Part shown: piece after piece, positions 30,560 through 38,030 of the stretch
Layout: each line of letters begins with the position of its first letter
How positions within the stretch are numbered: position 1 is the stretch's first letter
Source: UBA7683 sp964643895
GTDB taxonomy: Bacteria > Patescibacteriota > Saccharimonadia > Saccharimonadales > UBA7683
DNA length: 39,195 nt
Assembly: GCA_964643895.1 (NCBI GenBank)
Contig: CAZXUE010000008.1
Coordinates: forward strand, 1-39,195
Direction of reading: 5' to 3'
Translations under genes and position numbers: made by a program
The notes under the pieces: model-generated
Databases searched by the model: none
Told to the model about the DNA's origin: nothing
What the model saw: only the letters and a program-made list of their open reading frames with translations

Positions 30560-30566
30560 TGCTACT

Positions 30567-31658
30567 ATGAATAACAACAGCACACCTTACCGACAAGCCA
30601 GCCGCCCACTTATTATTGCTCTCATTATCTCACTCATCGCCGGGGCTTGGCTGCTCCGTGGCTTCTTTTCACTTATTATCACTGCTATGATAGTGGCCTA
30701 CTTATTCAGGCCAATCTACCTGCGCTTGCAAAAGAAAACCAAGAGTAATGGTGCGGCGGCAAGTTTAACACTGCTTTCCACCTTTGTAGTCATCTTGATC
30801 CCCCTGTTACTCGTCATCCTCTACACCATATGGCAGTCCAGCGCCATGATTAAGCAAATTGGTTCGACGGTGACTGGCGACGACATCACACGCATGGGTA
30901 CAGCCATCCTAAAATGGGTCAACAACATCGTGGGCCGTCTTACTGATGGGCACGTTGTTATTACTACCCAAGACATTAGCGCCCATTTATCTGAGCTAGT
31001 GAGCAAGGTCGCCAATTACACATTTGACACCTTGAGCGCTTGGGCTGGTAGTATTGGCAGCATTATTACCAATGCCATTCTTTATATTTACATTTTCACG
31101 GCCGTAACGGTGTATCACGACAGGCTGGTAGCTTTATTTACACGCTTGAACCCCCTCGACAAAAAAGTATCTAACTTATACCTAAAGCGCGCTGGGGGTA
31201 TGACCAAAGCCATGATCCGCGGTCAGTTCATTGTTGCCATCGTACAGGGATTTGTTAGTGCCTTAGTTCTAAGTCTAGCTGGCTTGCACTACTTTGCGTT
31301 CTTCTTTTTGATACTTACGTTCTTATCCGTCATCCCACTCGGCGCCGGCATCGTAACCATTCCAGTTGGTATTATTATGATACTAACAGGGCACTACTGG
31401 CAGGGTGCACTTATATTAGTAAACCACTTCGTGATCGTGACCAACATTGATAACATACTCAAACCACGGCTTGTACCTAAGGCAGTACGCATGCAATCAG
31501 CACTATTACTATTGTCTATATTTGGGGGCATCAAGCTGTTCGGCTTCCTCGGTATTGTGATCGGACCAGTCATTATGATCCTGATCATTACCACCATTGA
31601 GGTATACCTAGAAGTTACCGCTCCAGCTAAGGCCGTTAAAGCGACTACTTCTTCGTAG
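30567..31658 (+). CDS. AI-2E family transporter (PerM-like)
   Basis: The 363-residue protein has about seven or eight transmembrane helices: a hairpin at 13-50, one at about 68-90, a soluble section (IKQIGSTVTGDDITRMGTAILKWV), and then a block from 160 to the end with GGMTKAMIRGQFIVAIVQGF and the conserved ...PLGAGIVTIPVGIIMILTG...IVTNIDNILKPRLV typical of the family. Family members export signalling or small organic molecules (AI-2) or Na+. Its role here is not clear. It overlaps the convergent 31645 gene by 14 bases. Confidence 0.85.
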   Translation: MNNNSTPYRQASRPLIIALIISLIAGAWLLRGFFSLIITAMIVAYLFRPIYLRLQKKTKSNGAAASLTLLSTFVVILIPLLLVILYTIWQSSAMIKQIGSTVTGDDITRMGTAILKWVNNIVGRLTDGHVVITTQDISAHLSELVSKVANYTFDTLSAWAGSIGSIITNAILYIYIFTAVTVYHDRLVALFTRLNPLDKKVSNLYLKRAGGMTKAMIRGQFIVAIVQGFVSALVLSLAGLHYFAFFFLILTFLSVIPLGAGIVTIPVGIIMILTGHYWQGALILVNHFVIVTNIDNILKPRLVPKAVRMQSALLLLSIFGGIKLFGFLGIVIGPVIMILIITTIEVYLEVTAPAKAVKATTSS

Positions 31659-32541
31659 TGGGCTTTTTAGCGAGCTTAGTGCTCAATGCTTCAGTCGCTG
31701 CTTTTGTTACTCTCAGAATGCTAAATCGAAGACTAAATACTGCCAAAACAGCTAGTGATATACCGAGCATGTACCACATTTGATTCTTGAAAGGCGCTAG
31801 GAAGGCCACAGCCAGGCTTTCGGCTACTGGGCGCAAGGTGATGGTTGGAACAGCGGCCGCCAGTGGAGCAGGGATGAATGGTGCTGAAGCCAGGCCAAAT
31901 ATGGCCAAACCGGCAATACTGAAGCCAACAACATACACGCGCTTAGCGTAATTTTTACGGCCAAGGTAAATATAGCCACTAAACAGGGCAATCGTAGCCA
32001 GCCATAACAGAGGTCCAAGCCATAGCATTGTCTTAACCGTACCTGACAGATCAGGGAAAGAATTGCTCTTTAACAATACAATTTGGTCAGGAATTTGATC
32101 AACTGATACATTGACGTCCCGTCCGGCTTGATCGGCAAGGGCGACAAGAGTTGAAATTGGCGCCTTAATCCCCGTTAGATCGACGGCAATATCTTCACGA
32201 TCGCTTGATGTCGTATAAGCGTATGTCTTGCTGGTTAATGTCGCGATTAGTTGGGTGCTTAAGTCGGTGCCAAGAAGGCCACTCGTCAATGAGATAGCAC
32301 GGTCGCCAACAAGGCGCTTAGCAATTGGGCGATCGGCTAGAGCCTGATTAACGACCGATGTGGCAATGGCGTCACGGTTTGTTTCGGTCAAAATTGTATT
32401 CGTAACGGTTTTAGAAAAATTCTGTTCATTAAATACCGTATGATTTATCCAATAGGCTGATTGCGCTAGGAACAAGGTAATGACTGCTAAAACAATCATG
32501 GATACCGAAATAATTTTATGGGTGGTCTGTTTAGACATCAT
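31645..32541 (-). CDS. Membrane protein with extracellular domain, unknown function
   Basis: The 298-residue protein has an N-terminal helix (VSMIVLAVITLFLAQSAYWI), an outer domain of about 130 residues rich in Thr/Ser/Asp (NQALADRPIAKRLVGDRAISL), then three membrane segments (about 170-190, 200-225 and 248-268) and a basic tail with AKKPTTKK. The layout resembles integral-membrane proteins of actinobacteria and saccharibacteria of unknown function. GGGAG is upstream of ATG 32541. It converges on the AI-2E gene and overlaps it. Confidence 0.55.
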   Translation of the reverse strand: MMSKQTTHKIISVSMIVLAVITLFLAQSAYWINHTVFNEQNFSKTVTNTILTETNRDAIATSVVNQALADRPIAKRLVGDRAISLTSGLLGTDLSTQLIATLTSKTYAYTTSSDREDIAVDLTGIKAPISTLVALADQAGRDVNVSVDQIPDQIVLLKSNSFPDLSGTVKTMLWLGPLLWLATIALFSGYIYLGRKNYAKRVYVVGFSIAGLAIFGLASAPFIPAPLAAAVPTITLRPVAESLAVAFLAPFKNQMWYMLGISLAVLAVFSLRFSILRVTKAATEALSTKLAKKPTTKK

Positions 32542-32600
32542 AGATACTCCCGTTGCTTAATAACCAAACAATACCACTAAAAACACAAAAACACAAAAAA

Positions 32601-32623
32601 ATACTCGGCCCTATACCGAGTAT
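32601..32623 (-). terminator. Intrinsic terminator for the HdeD gene
   Basis: On the minus strand ATACTCGG, loop TATAGGG, CCGAGTAT is followed by a run of T (plus-strand A run at 32594-32600). It lies 20 bases after the HdeD-like gene. Confidence 0.75.
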
Positions 32624-32642
32624 TTTAGTGCTAAGTCTAAAC

Positions 32643-33212
32643 TTAAGCTTTTACTTTTGCGACTGGAGTAGCGGTACGCTTAACATCCATAGCCAAAGCG
32701 ATCATCAGTGGGCCCGTAATCAGAGCGTACACACCAAGGATCCATACAAATACAACGCCGCTAGCAACTGGCTGGAAGAGTACAACAATTCCGGCAACGA
32801 AGGCCAGTAGACCACCAAGAACGGTGAGGACTTTGTAAGTTGTTGAAGCTTTTTCGAACAATCCACCAACGATTTCGAAAACACCGCGAACGATGAAAGT
32901 AAAACCGATAAGGAGGATTAAGGTTGCGAAGCTTACGTGTGGGTGACGGAGTAAGTAAACACCGACACCAACTTGCAATACTGCAACCAGCAACATAAGA
33001 ATGCGAGTCCAAACAGCTTGGGCACCACTTACTAAGCGGTCAACACCAAAAATAAGGTCCATGATTCCGTTAACTAATACAAAAGCACTAAATAGGTACA
33101 CAAGTGTAACTAATGTGAGGCCGGGCCAAAAAACGGCAGCGACACCAAAGATAATAGCGAGGACGCCTCGTACAACGAGACTACCACTCAGATTTGTAGC
33201 TTCACGCTCCAT
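32643..33212 (-). CDS. HdeD-family (DUF308) membrane protein
   Basis: The 189-residue protein has six hydrophobic segments in the three-fold repeated pattern of HdeD/DUF308 proteins (VRGVLAIIFGVAAVFWPGLTLVTLVYLF; LRHPHVSFATLILLIGFTFIVRGVFEIVGG; GGLLAFVAGIVVLFQPVASG). These proteins support acid resistance in Escherichia coli, and their role in other lineages is less clear. It lies in the inner membrane. Near-by GGAG (plus 33213-33225) supports ATG 33212. A strong terminator follows its stop. Confidence 0.85.
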   Translation of the reverse strand: MEREATNLSGSLVVRGVLAIIFGVAAVFWPGLTLVTLVYLFSAFVLVNGIMDLIFGVDRLVSGAQAVWTRILMLLVAVLQVGVGVYLLRHPHVSFATLILLIGFTFIVRGVFEIVGGLFEKASTTYKVLTVLGGLLAFVAGIVVLFQPVASGVVFVWILGVYALITGPLMIALAMDVKRTATPVAKVKA

Positions 33213-33303
33213 GATTTCTCCTTTAATTACGTTCTTAACCAGTTAGTACACTATAGGGGTGTCTGCCTGTAGAATATACTTAAAATCAAAGGAAATCAAG
33301 GTT

Positions 33304-33345
33304 ATGTCAACCAAAGCGGAATACACACAGCTTATTTTAAACTGA
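33304..33345 (+). CDS. Possible 13-residue leader ORF with overlapping hairpin
   Basis: ATG 33304 encodes MSTKAEYTQLILN after an AAAGGA-like site, with TATACT (33275-33280) upstream. A perfect hairpin of ACACACAGCTT and AAGCTGTGTGT (33323-33355, loop of 11) overlaps its last codons. This layout recalls attenuators, but the stem is not followed by a good T tract. Confidence 0.3.
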   Translation: MSTKAEYTQLILN

Positions 33346-33369
33346 AGCTGTGTGTTTAATCACAACTTT

Positions 33370-33389
33370 ACTGTAAGATTTCTAACAGT
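33370..33389. promoter_or_regulatory. Palindrome upstream of the DUF7144 gene
   Basis: ACTGTAAGA and TCTAACAGT are inverted around TT with one mismatch. It lies 30-50 bases before the likely -10 (TATAAC, 33421-33426) of the DUF7144 gene, as an operator would. Confidence 0.4.
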
Positions 33390-33444
33390 AGATTGTTGTT
33401 GTTAAGCCGAAAGTAGTAAGTATAACTATAAGGGAGAACATAGC

Positions 33445-33855
33445 ATGGCTAAAAACACTAACACAACCGTCACTGGATGGGTGGGCTGGGCTTACTTTGC
33501 CGCCTACATTATGATGCTGTCTGGTTTCTTCCAGATGATTTACGGCCTCACCGCCGTATTAAACGATAAGTACTTTGTCGTAACTTCTACGCACCTACTG
33601 ACCTTCGATGTTAGTACTTGGGGTTGGATCCACCTTCTTACCGGCGCGCTCGTACTATTAGCCGGTCTAACACTACTATCAGGTAGCCTATACGGCCGAA
33701 CTGTAGGTGTTATTGTGGCCTTCTTTAGTGCCGTTGTCGCGCTATGGGACCTATCACTATACCCAGTATGGTCGGTCATTGTCATTACCTTAGATGTACT
33801 AGTCATCTGGGCATTGACTGTTCACGGCAAAGAACTCAAAGATCCACTCGTCTAG
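33445..33855 (+). CDS. DUF7144-family membrane protein
   Basis: The 136-residue protein has four transmembrane helices: WVGWAYFAAYIMMLSGFFQMIYGL, WGWIHLLTGALVLLAGLTLL, VGVIVAFFSAVVALWDLSL and VIVITLDVLVIWALTV. These match DUF7144 (GWVxW..FA...M...G..Q). AGGGAG lies nine bases upstream of ATG. It is common in actinobacteria and saccharibacteria, role unknown, and fits the membrane and stress cluster with HdeD. Confidence 0.75.
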   Translation: MAKNTNTTVTGWVGWAYFAAYIMMLSGFFQMIYGLTAVLNDKYFVVTSTHLLTFDVSTWGWIHLLTGALVLLAGLTLLSGSLYGRTVGVIVAFFSAVVALWDLSLYPVWSVIVITLDVLVIWALTVHGKELKDPLV

Positions 33856-33875
33856 TCTAACTAGCTGAGCCAATT

Positions 33876-33910
33876 AATACCGCTGCACAAGTACTGCAGC
33901 GGTATTTTTG
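33876..33910 (+). terminator. Intrinsic terminator after the DUF7144 gene
   Basis: AATACCGCTGCA (33876-33887) pairs with TGCAGCGGTATT (33895-33906), with a seven-base loop and following T run. The same bases lead into the next gene's -10. Confidence 0.75.
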
Positions 33911-33917
33911 TTATACT
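33909..33917 (+). promoter_or_regulatory. Extended -10 (TGT-TATACT), leaderless promoter
   Basis: TG (33909) and TATACT (33912-33917) end six bases before ATG 33924. The promoter partly overlaps the terminator's T tract. Confidence 0.65.
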
Positions 33918-33923
33918 AACGCC

Positions 33924-34391
33924 ATGAGTGACACCATATTCGATAAAATTGTCAGTGGTGAAATGCAGGCCTACAAAGTCTGGGAAGACGACGGCTTTTT
34001 GGCCTTTTTAACTCCGTTCCCCAACACCCCAGGGCTAACCGTTGTAATTCCCAAAACTAATCCTGGCGACTACGTATTTAGCATTGATGACGACATGTAC
34101 GTTGCCTTTATGCAGGCCGTTAAAACAGTTGCTAACATCTTAGAAAAGGCCTTTAACACCAGCCGCGTTGCCCTGGTTTTTGAGGGGACGGGCGTGGCCT
34201 ACGCGCATGCCAAACTATATCCGTTGCATGGCGACAAAGCTGCCCAAACCGATGTTTGGAGTGCCCATACCGAGTTCGTTGAGGAATATCGTGGCTTCCT
34301 GACCACCATAGAGGGCCCTAAAATGAGCGATGAAGAGCTGACTCGTATACAGGAGCGTATTATTTCCGCTCAAGTCAATAACATGTTATAA
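33924..34391 (+). CDS. HIT-family protein with altered HxHxH motif
   Basis: The 155-residue protein has the HIT fold pattern: FDKIVSGEMQAYKVWEDDGFLAFL, then PGLTVVIPKTNPGDYVFSI. At the catalytic site the usual HxHxH reads YAHAKLYPLH: His95 is kept but its neighbours are Tyr93 and Lys97, and a further His is at 102. Canonical HIT proteins hydrolyse or transfer nucleotide groups with the middle histidine, so activity may be changed. The leaderless -10 supports the start. It is eight bases before the GT2 gene. Confidence 0.72.
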   Translation: MSDTIFDKIVSGEMQAYKVWEDDGFLAFLTPFPNTPGLTVVIPKTNPGDYVFSIDDDMYVAFMQAVKTVANILEKAFNTSRVALVFEGTGVAYAHAKLYPLHGDKAAQTDVWSAHTEFVEEYRGFLTTIEGPKMSDEELTRIQERIISAQVNNML

Positions 34392-34392
34392 T
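34384..34392 (+). promoter_or_regulatory. Extended -10 (TGT-TATAAT), leaderless promoter
   Basis: TG (34384) and TATAAT (34387-34392) end six bases before ATG 34399. The box lies over the HIT gene's stop codon, so the glycosyltransferase has its own promoter. Confidence 0.6.
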
Positions 34393-34398
34393 AACACG

Positions 34399-35361
34399 AT
34401 GACAACCTCTAAAAACCTCGCACTCATCTCAGTTATCATACCGATGTACAACGAGGCTGCTAATGTAGTGCCTATATATGACGCCCTGCAGAGCGTTTTT
34501 AACAAGCTACCAGCATACAAATTTGAGTTACTGTACGTCGACGATGGCAGTCATGATAAATCTGTGTCCGCAGTCCAATCGCTCGCAAAGCGCGACAAGC
34601 AGGTTAAACTTATCCAATTAGTCCGTAACTTCGGTAAAGAGGTTGCCACTAGCGCCGGATTACACAATGCGAAGGGCGAAGCCGCCATTATGATCGATGC
34701 TGACCTGCAGCATCCGCCCGAACTCATCCCGGCCTTTTTGGAACGCTGGCAAGCGGGCGACGATCTAGTCATTGGCCGTCAAAACGCTGATGCTAGCTCT
34801 GTTAGCCTAACAAAACGCATCACAGCCCACGGCTTTTATGCCGTTATGAACAAAATTAGCAGCGTAGCAATCACCCCGCACGCCACTGACTTTCGCTTGC
34901 TCGACAGGGTAGTGATTGATGAATTCAATCGTTTTACCGAACACAACCGCATGACCCGTGGCTTGATCGACTGGCTGGGTTTCTCACATAGCTACATCGA
35001 CTTCACGCCCGCCAAGCGCCTGCACGGCGACCGCAGTTACAGCTACCGAGCGCTAACTAAACTCGCTGCCAACAGTATTGTGTCCCTAAGCTTCTTTCCC
35101 CTTAAAATTGCCGGCTACCTAGGCGCCATCATTGTGCTTATATCATTGCCGCTCATCAGTTTTATTATGTTCAATCGCTTATTCATGCATAACTCGATGG
35201 ACTTCACTGGATCAGCCACCCTCGCCGCCATGCTACTGTTCTTGATAGGCATTGTATTGATCTGTCTCGGTTTAATGGCACTCTATATTGCCAATATATA
35301 CAACGAGGTACAAAACCGACCGTTATATATTCAAAAACGAAACCGGCCAAATCGCCGCTAA
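34399..35361 (+). CDS. GT2 glycosyltransferase with C-terminal membrane anchors
   Basis: The 320-residue protein is a family-2 glycosyltransferase of the DPM/GtrB-like type: SVIIPMYNEAANV at the start, the nucleotide-binding VDDGS (47-51, Asp48-Asp49), and a metal-binding DADLQHPPE (100-108), then two C-terminal transmembrane hairpins (about 230-255 and 270-300). These enzymes usually move a sugar from a nucleotide sugar onto polyprenyl phosphate for surface decoration. The acceptor is not known here. It is followed by the two-component operon. Confidence 0.87.
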   Translation: MTTSKNLALISVIIPMYNEAANVVPIYDALQSVFNKLPAYKFELLYVDDGSHDKSVSAVQSLAKRDKQVKLIQLVRNFGKEVATSAGLHNAKGEAAIMIDADLQHPPELIPAFLERWQAGDDLVIGRQNADASSVSLTKRITAHGFYAVMNKISSVAITPHATDFRLLDRVVIDEFNRFTEHNRMTRGLIDWLGFSHSYIDFTPAKRLHGDRSYSYRALTKLAANSIVSLSFFPLKIAGYLGAIIVLISLPLISFIMFNRLFMHNSMDFTGSATLAAMLLFLIGIVLICLGLMALYIANIYNEVQNRPLYIQKRNRPNRR

Positions 35362-35378
35362 TTTAAGCTTATTCTAAG
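35362..35378. promoter_or_regulatory. OmpR-type direct-repeat box 1
   Basis: TTTAAG (35362-35367), five bases, TCTAAG (35373-35378): an 11-bp period direct repeat, about one helical turn apart. It lies 67 bases upstream of the wHTH gene. The same arrangement recurs at 35710-35726. OmpR-family regulators bind such tandem repeats. Confidence 0.6.
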
Positions 35379-35444
35379 ACCCTCGGCGTTACTATATACC
35401 TACGCTCATCGCAGGGCGAAAAAGTTAAGAAAAAGGGGGCAAAC

Positions 35445-35714
35445 ATGCATAAAGCAGCAGAATTACCACAAGAATACGCGCTAGTTTTACAGCAAATTGA
35501 TGAGGATGGTGGCGAAGAGTTTAACGATTTAGTTGAAACGCTTCATTTTGAACGTTCACGATTGGCCCACATAGTTAAATCACTGCAGCACAAAGGGCTC
35601 GTGTCACTTAAAGGCAACGGCGAACGCGGATTTTGGATTCAATTAAGTCGCAAGGGCGAACGCTTAATGAGCTACCTGTGGCCAGAATCTCGAGACTTAC
35701 ACGCCAGCTTTTAA
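35445..35714 (+). CDS. Small winged-helix DNA-binding protein
   Basis: The 89-residue protein is a stand-alone wHTH of MarR-like type: EEFNDLVETLHFERSRLAHIVKSLQHKGLVSLKGNGERGFWIQLSRKGERLMSYL gives helix-turn-helix and wing. There is no ligand pocket beyond it. AAAAGGGGG precedes the ATG. It lies directly before the response regulator and probably belongs to its control circuit. A target other than its own operon is not indicated. Confidence 0.7.
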   Translation: MHKAAELPQEYALVLQQIDEDGGEEFNDLVETLHFERSRLAHIVKSLQHKGLVSLKGNGERGFWIQLSRKGERLMSYLWPESRDLHASF

Positions 35715-35726
35715 GCCATATCTAAG
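35710..35726. promoter_or_regulatory. OmpR-type direct-repeat box 2
   Basis: TTTAAG (35710-35715), five bases, TCTAAG (35721-35726): the same repeat and spacing as box 1. A further TTTAAG begins at 35728. It lies just before the -10 (35738-35743) of the response-regulator gene, so it suggests autoregulation. Confidence 0.65.
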
Positions 35727-35737
35727 CTTTAAGGTTC

Positions 35738-35743
35738 TATACT
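35738..35743 (+). promoter_or_regulatory. -10 box (TATACT), leaderless promoter of the response regulator
   Basis: TATACT at 35738-35743 ends seven bases before ATG 35751. Confidence 0.6.
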
Positions 35744-35750
35744 GGGTAAT

Positions 35751-36425
35751 ATGAGAGTATTAGTCGTCGAAGATGAACACCGCATAGCGCAAGCTATCAA
35801 ACAGGGCTTAGAACAAGAGTCCTACGCTGTGGATGTCTGCTTTGACGGGGAAGAGGGCTACAATACCGCCCTCAACGATAACTACGACATTGTCTTATTA
35901 GACGTCATGTTGCCCAGTATGAACGGCTTCGATATTTGCAAAAAATTACGCGAAGCGAACAAGCACATGCCCATTTTAATGCTGACTGCCAAAGATCAAT
36001 CACGCGACGTCGTGCAGGGTCTAAACAGCGGTGCCGATGACTATCTTGCTAAGCCTTTCCCTTTCGAAGTGCTGCTTGCTCGTATAAATGCGCTGCTGCG
36101 CCGCCCACAATCTACCATCATGAACACCCTCGAGGCAGGGGATTTAACACTTGATACCGTTGGTAAAGAAGTGCACCGGGGTAAGACTAAGATTAACCTT
36201 TCCACTAAAGAATTTGCTTTGTTGGAATACTTAATGCGTAACAAAAACCAGGTACTAAGTAAAAACAACATTATCGCGCACGTCTGGAACTTTGACGCCG
36301 ACATATTACCCAACACGGTTGAAGTTTTTATTGCCTATTTACGTGCCAAAATTGACAAGCCATTCAAAGGTCCAGCACTGGTTACCACCGTACGCGGTTT
36401 TGGGTATAAGATAGACGCACCGTGA
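35751..36425 (+). CDS. OmpR-family response regulator
   Basis: The 224-residue protein has a receiver domain with the phosphoacceptor Asp51 (VLLDVMLP), the acidic pair Glu7-Asp8, the switch residue Thr79 and Lys101 (AKPF), and a C-terminal winged helix (residues about 130-222) with NLSTKEFALLEYLMRN and TVRGFGYKI. It is activated by the kinase encoded next and should bind direct repeats such as those at 35362 and 35710. Its stop overlaps the kinase GTG, so the two proteins are made together. No stimulus is indicated. Confidence 0.92.
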   Translation: MRVLVVEDEHRIAQAIKQGLEQESYAVDVCFDGEEGYNTALNDNYDIVLLDVMLPSMNGFDICKKLREANKHMPILMLTAKDQSRDVVQGLNSGADDYLAKPFPFEVLLARINALLRRPQSTIMNTLEAGDLTLDTVGKEVHRGKTKINLSTKEFALLEYLMRNKNQVLSKNNIIAHVWNFDADILPNTVEVFIAYLRAKIDKPFKGPALVTTVRGFGYKIDAP

Positions 36426-37459
36426 AGCAATCCATCCGCCGTTTTCTAAAGTCGACCACTATCCGACTTGCTACCACCTATTTACTTATCATTATGCTCA
36501 TGAGCATCGGCTTTAGCATCGTTTTTTATAACGCTTCGCTCCATGCCCTTAACCGGCAAGTGGCGACAACAGACATGGTTTTTCACAACCAATCAAAAAA
36601 TGAACAAGACCAAAAGCCGCAAAATGACGAAGTACGTGACTTTTTGGCAAATCGCGCCCACGAAGGCCGTGAAGATTTAATAATCCGGTTAATTATTCTG
36701 AACAGCGTGGCATTAATTAGTGGCGCTGCTCTAAGCTACTACTTAGCTCGTCGTACGCTACGACCGATCGAACAGGCCATGGAAGCTCAAGCCCGCTTCG
36801 TGAGCGATGCTTCACACGAGCTACGCACGCCGCTGACTTCGATCCAGACCAGCAACGATGTAGCCTTGCGTAACAAATCATTAACTTTAGCTCAGGCCAA
36901 ACAAGTGATAAGCGAAAATACCGACGAAGCTATTAAGCTTAAGCTTTTATCCGACGGTCTGCTCGACCTGACGCGTAACGATCAAACGCAGCACAAGTTG
37001 GTACCGGTTTCGGTGCAAGCTGCCGTTGCCGATGCCATGAACCAAGTTATTCCACTGGCTCAAGCAAAGAATATTGCCATCGAAGACACCACTGCCGACG
37101 TAACAGTACTCAGTAATCAACATATATTGGCACAGGTGTTGGTCATCATTATTGATAACGCCATTAAATACAGTCCTCCTGATAACACCGTATATTTGTC
37201 GACGACACTCAAGGGCAATGCGGTCCAGCTCCACGTTCGCGACGAGGGGATCGGCATACGCGCTTCCGACATCCCCCATTTGTTTCGCCGTTTTTACCGT
37301 GCCGACACGGCACGCGCCAACAGCCACACCCAAGGTTACGGACTTGGTCTGGCCATTGCCGACAGTCTCATGAAAGCTCACGACGCCAGCATTACTGTAC
37401 ACAGCGAACTTGGCAAAGGGTCTACATTTAGCATCAAACTTCACCTAGCCAAGCGCTAA
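36422..37459 (+). CDS. Membrane sensor histidine kinase
   Basis: The 345-residue protein has two membrane helices (about 17-37 and 88-107) around a short outer loop of about 50 residues, then the phosphorylated His132 in SHELRTPLTS, an N box with Asn246 (IIDNAIKYS), a G1 box DEGIGI (274-279) and a G2 box GYGLGLAI (305-312). All catalytic elements are present. The outer loop carries no recognisable sensor domain, and no full HAMP is evident. It starts at GTG 36422, sharing bases with the response-regulator stop. Confidence 0.9.
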   Translation: MKQSIRRFLKSTTIRLATTYLLIIMLMSIGFSIVFYNASLHALNRQVATTDMVFHNQSKNEQDQKPQNDEVRDFLANRAHEGREDLIIRLIILNSVALISGAALSYYLARRTLRPIEQAMEAQARFVSDASHELRTPLTSIQTSNDVALRNKSLTLAQAKQVISENTDEAIKLKLLSDGLLDLTRNDQTQHKLVPVSVQAAVADAMNQVIPLAQAKNIAIEDTTADVTVLSNQHILAQVLVIIIDNAIKYSPPDNTVYLSTTLKGNAVQLHVRDEGIGIRASDIPHLFRRFYRADTARANSHTQGYGLGLAIADSLMKAHDASITVHSELGKGSTFSIKLHLAKR

Positions 37460-37600
37460 ACAACAAAATGTTTGCGTCAAATGCGCAACTGTGACACTAT
37501 TTAAGGAGCTAGAACAAGCTGCTGATAATCTTTTCAGAGAATTCTAGCCACTAATTAAGAATATTCGGCAAACGGGGCGCAGCTAAGTGATACATGATCT

Positions 37601-37625
37601 TACCTCTAGAACGAAGAAAGAGGTA
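37601..37625 (+). promoter_or_regulatory. Hairpin that masks the RRM gene Shine-Dalgarno
   Basis: TACCTCT (37601-37607) and AGAGGTA (37619-37625) form a 7-bp stem with an 11-base loop. The right arm contains the Shine-Dalgarno AGAGG, eight bases before ATG 37633. The upstream -10 GATAAT (about 37523-37528) gives a leader near 95 bases. An RNA thermometer or self-control by the RRM protein would explain the design. Confidence 0.5.
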
Positions 37626-37632
37626 CATATAA

Positions 37633-37932
37633 ATGGCAAGTAAATTATTCGTAGGTTCATTGGCTTGGACTGCTACCGACGACGACCTGGCTCAGTTTTT
37701 CTCAGCTGCTGGCACCGTAGTTAGCGCCAAAGTCATCGTTGACCGCGAAACCAACCGCTCTAAGGGCTTCGGTTTCGTAGAAATGAGCAGTGACGAAGAA
37801 GCAAAAGCTGCTGTCGATACCCTAAACGGTAAAGATTTAGCTGGTCGCCCAGTTGCTGTAAGCGAAGCTCGTCCCCAAGCTCCACGCGAAGACCGTAGCT
37901 ATGGTGGCAATGGTGGCGGTAACCGCTACTAA
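37633..37932 (+). CDS. RRM-type RNA-binding protein with glycine-rich tail
   Basis: The 99-residue protein has one RRM: RNP2 LFVGSL at 5-10 and RNP1 KGFGFVEM at 44-51, followed by EDRSYGGNGGGNRY, a short Arg/Gly tail. Such proteins bind RNA and often rise with cold or stress in bacteria (Rbp type). AGAGG gives the ribosome site, sequestered in a hairpin of the leader, so its production may itself be controlled. A strong terminator follows. Confidence 0.9.
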   Translation: MASKLFVGSLAWTATDDDLAQFFSAAGTVVSAKVIVDRETNRSKGFGFVEMSSDEEAKAAVDTLNGKDLAGRPVAVSEARPQAPREDRSYGGNGGGNRY

Positions 37933-37951
37933 TTTGTCTTTCAGACAGTAA

Positions 37952-37979
37952 AAGAGGCCCCTCAGGGCCTCTTTTTTGT
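37952..37979 (+). terminator. Intrinsic terminator after the RRM gene
   Basis: AAGAGGCCC (37952-37960), loop CTCA, GGGCCTCTT (37965-37973), then T tract. A strong rho-independent signal. Confidence 0.85.
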
Positions 37980-38017
37980 TTTACGGTTAATAAACAGCAA
38001 TCCTTTGGCTCGTATAG

Positions 38018-38023
38018 TATAGT
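38018..38023 (+). promoter_or_regulatory. -10 box (TATAGT), leaderless promoter
   Basis: TATAGT at 38018-38023 ends seven bases before ATG 38031, selecting it over the in-frame GTG at 38022. A second TATAGT lies at 38013-38018. Confidence 0.5.
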
Positions 38024-38030
38024 GCTAAGT

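Noticed and set aside
36947..37444. 165-residue minus-strand frame opposite the histidine kinase
   Set aside because: A shadow of the conserved kinase domain with all motifs on the plus strand.
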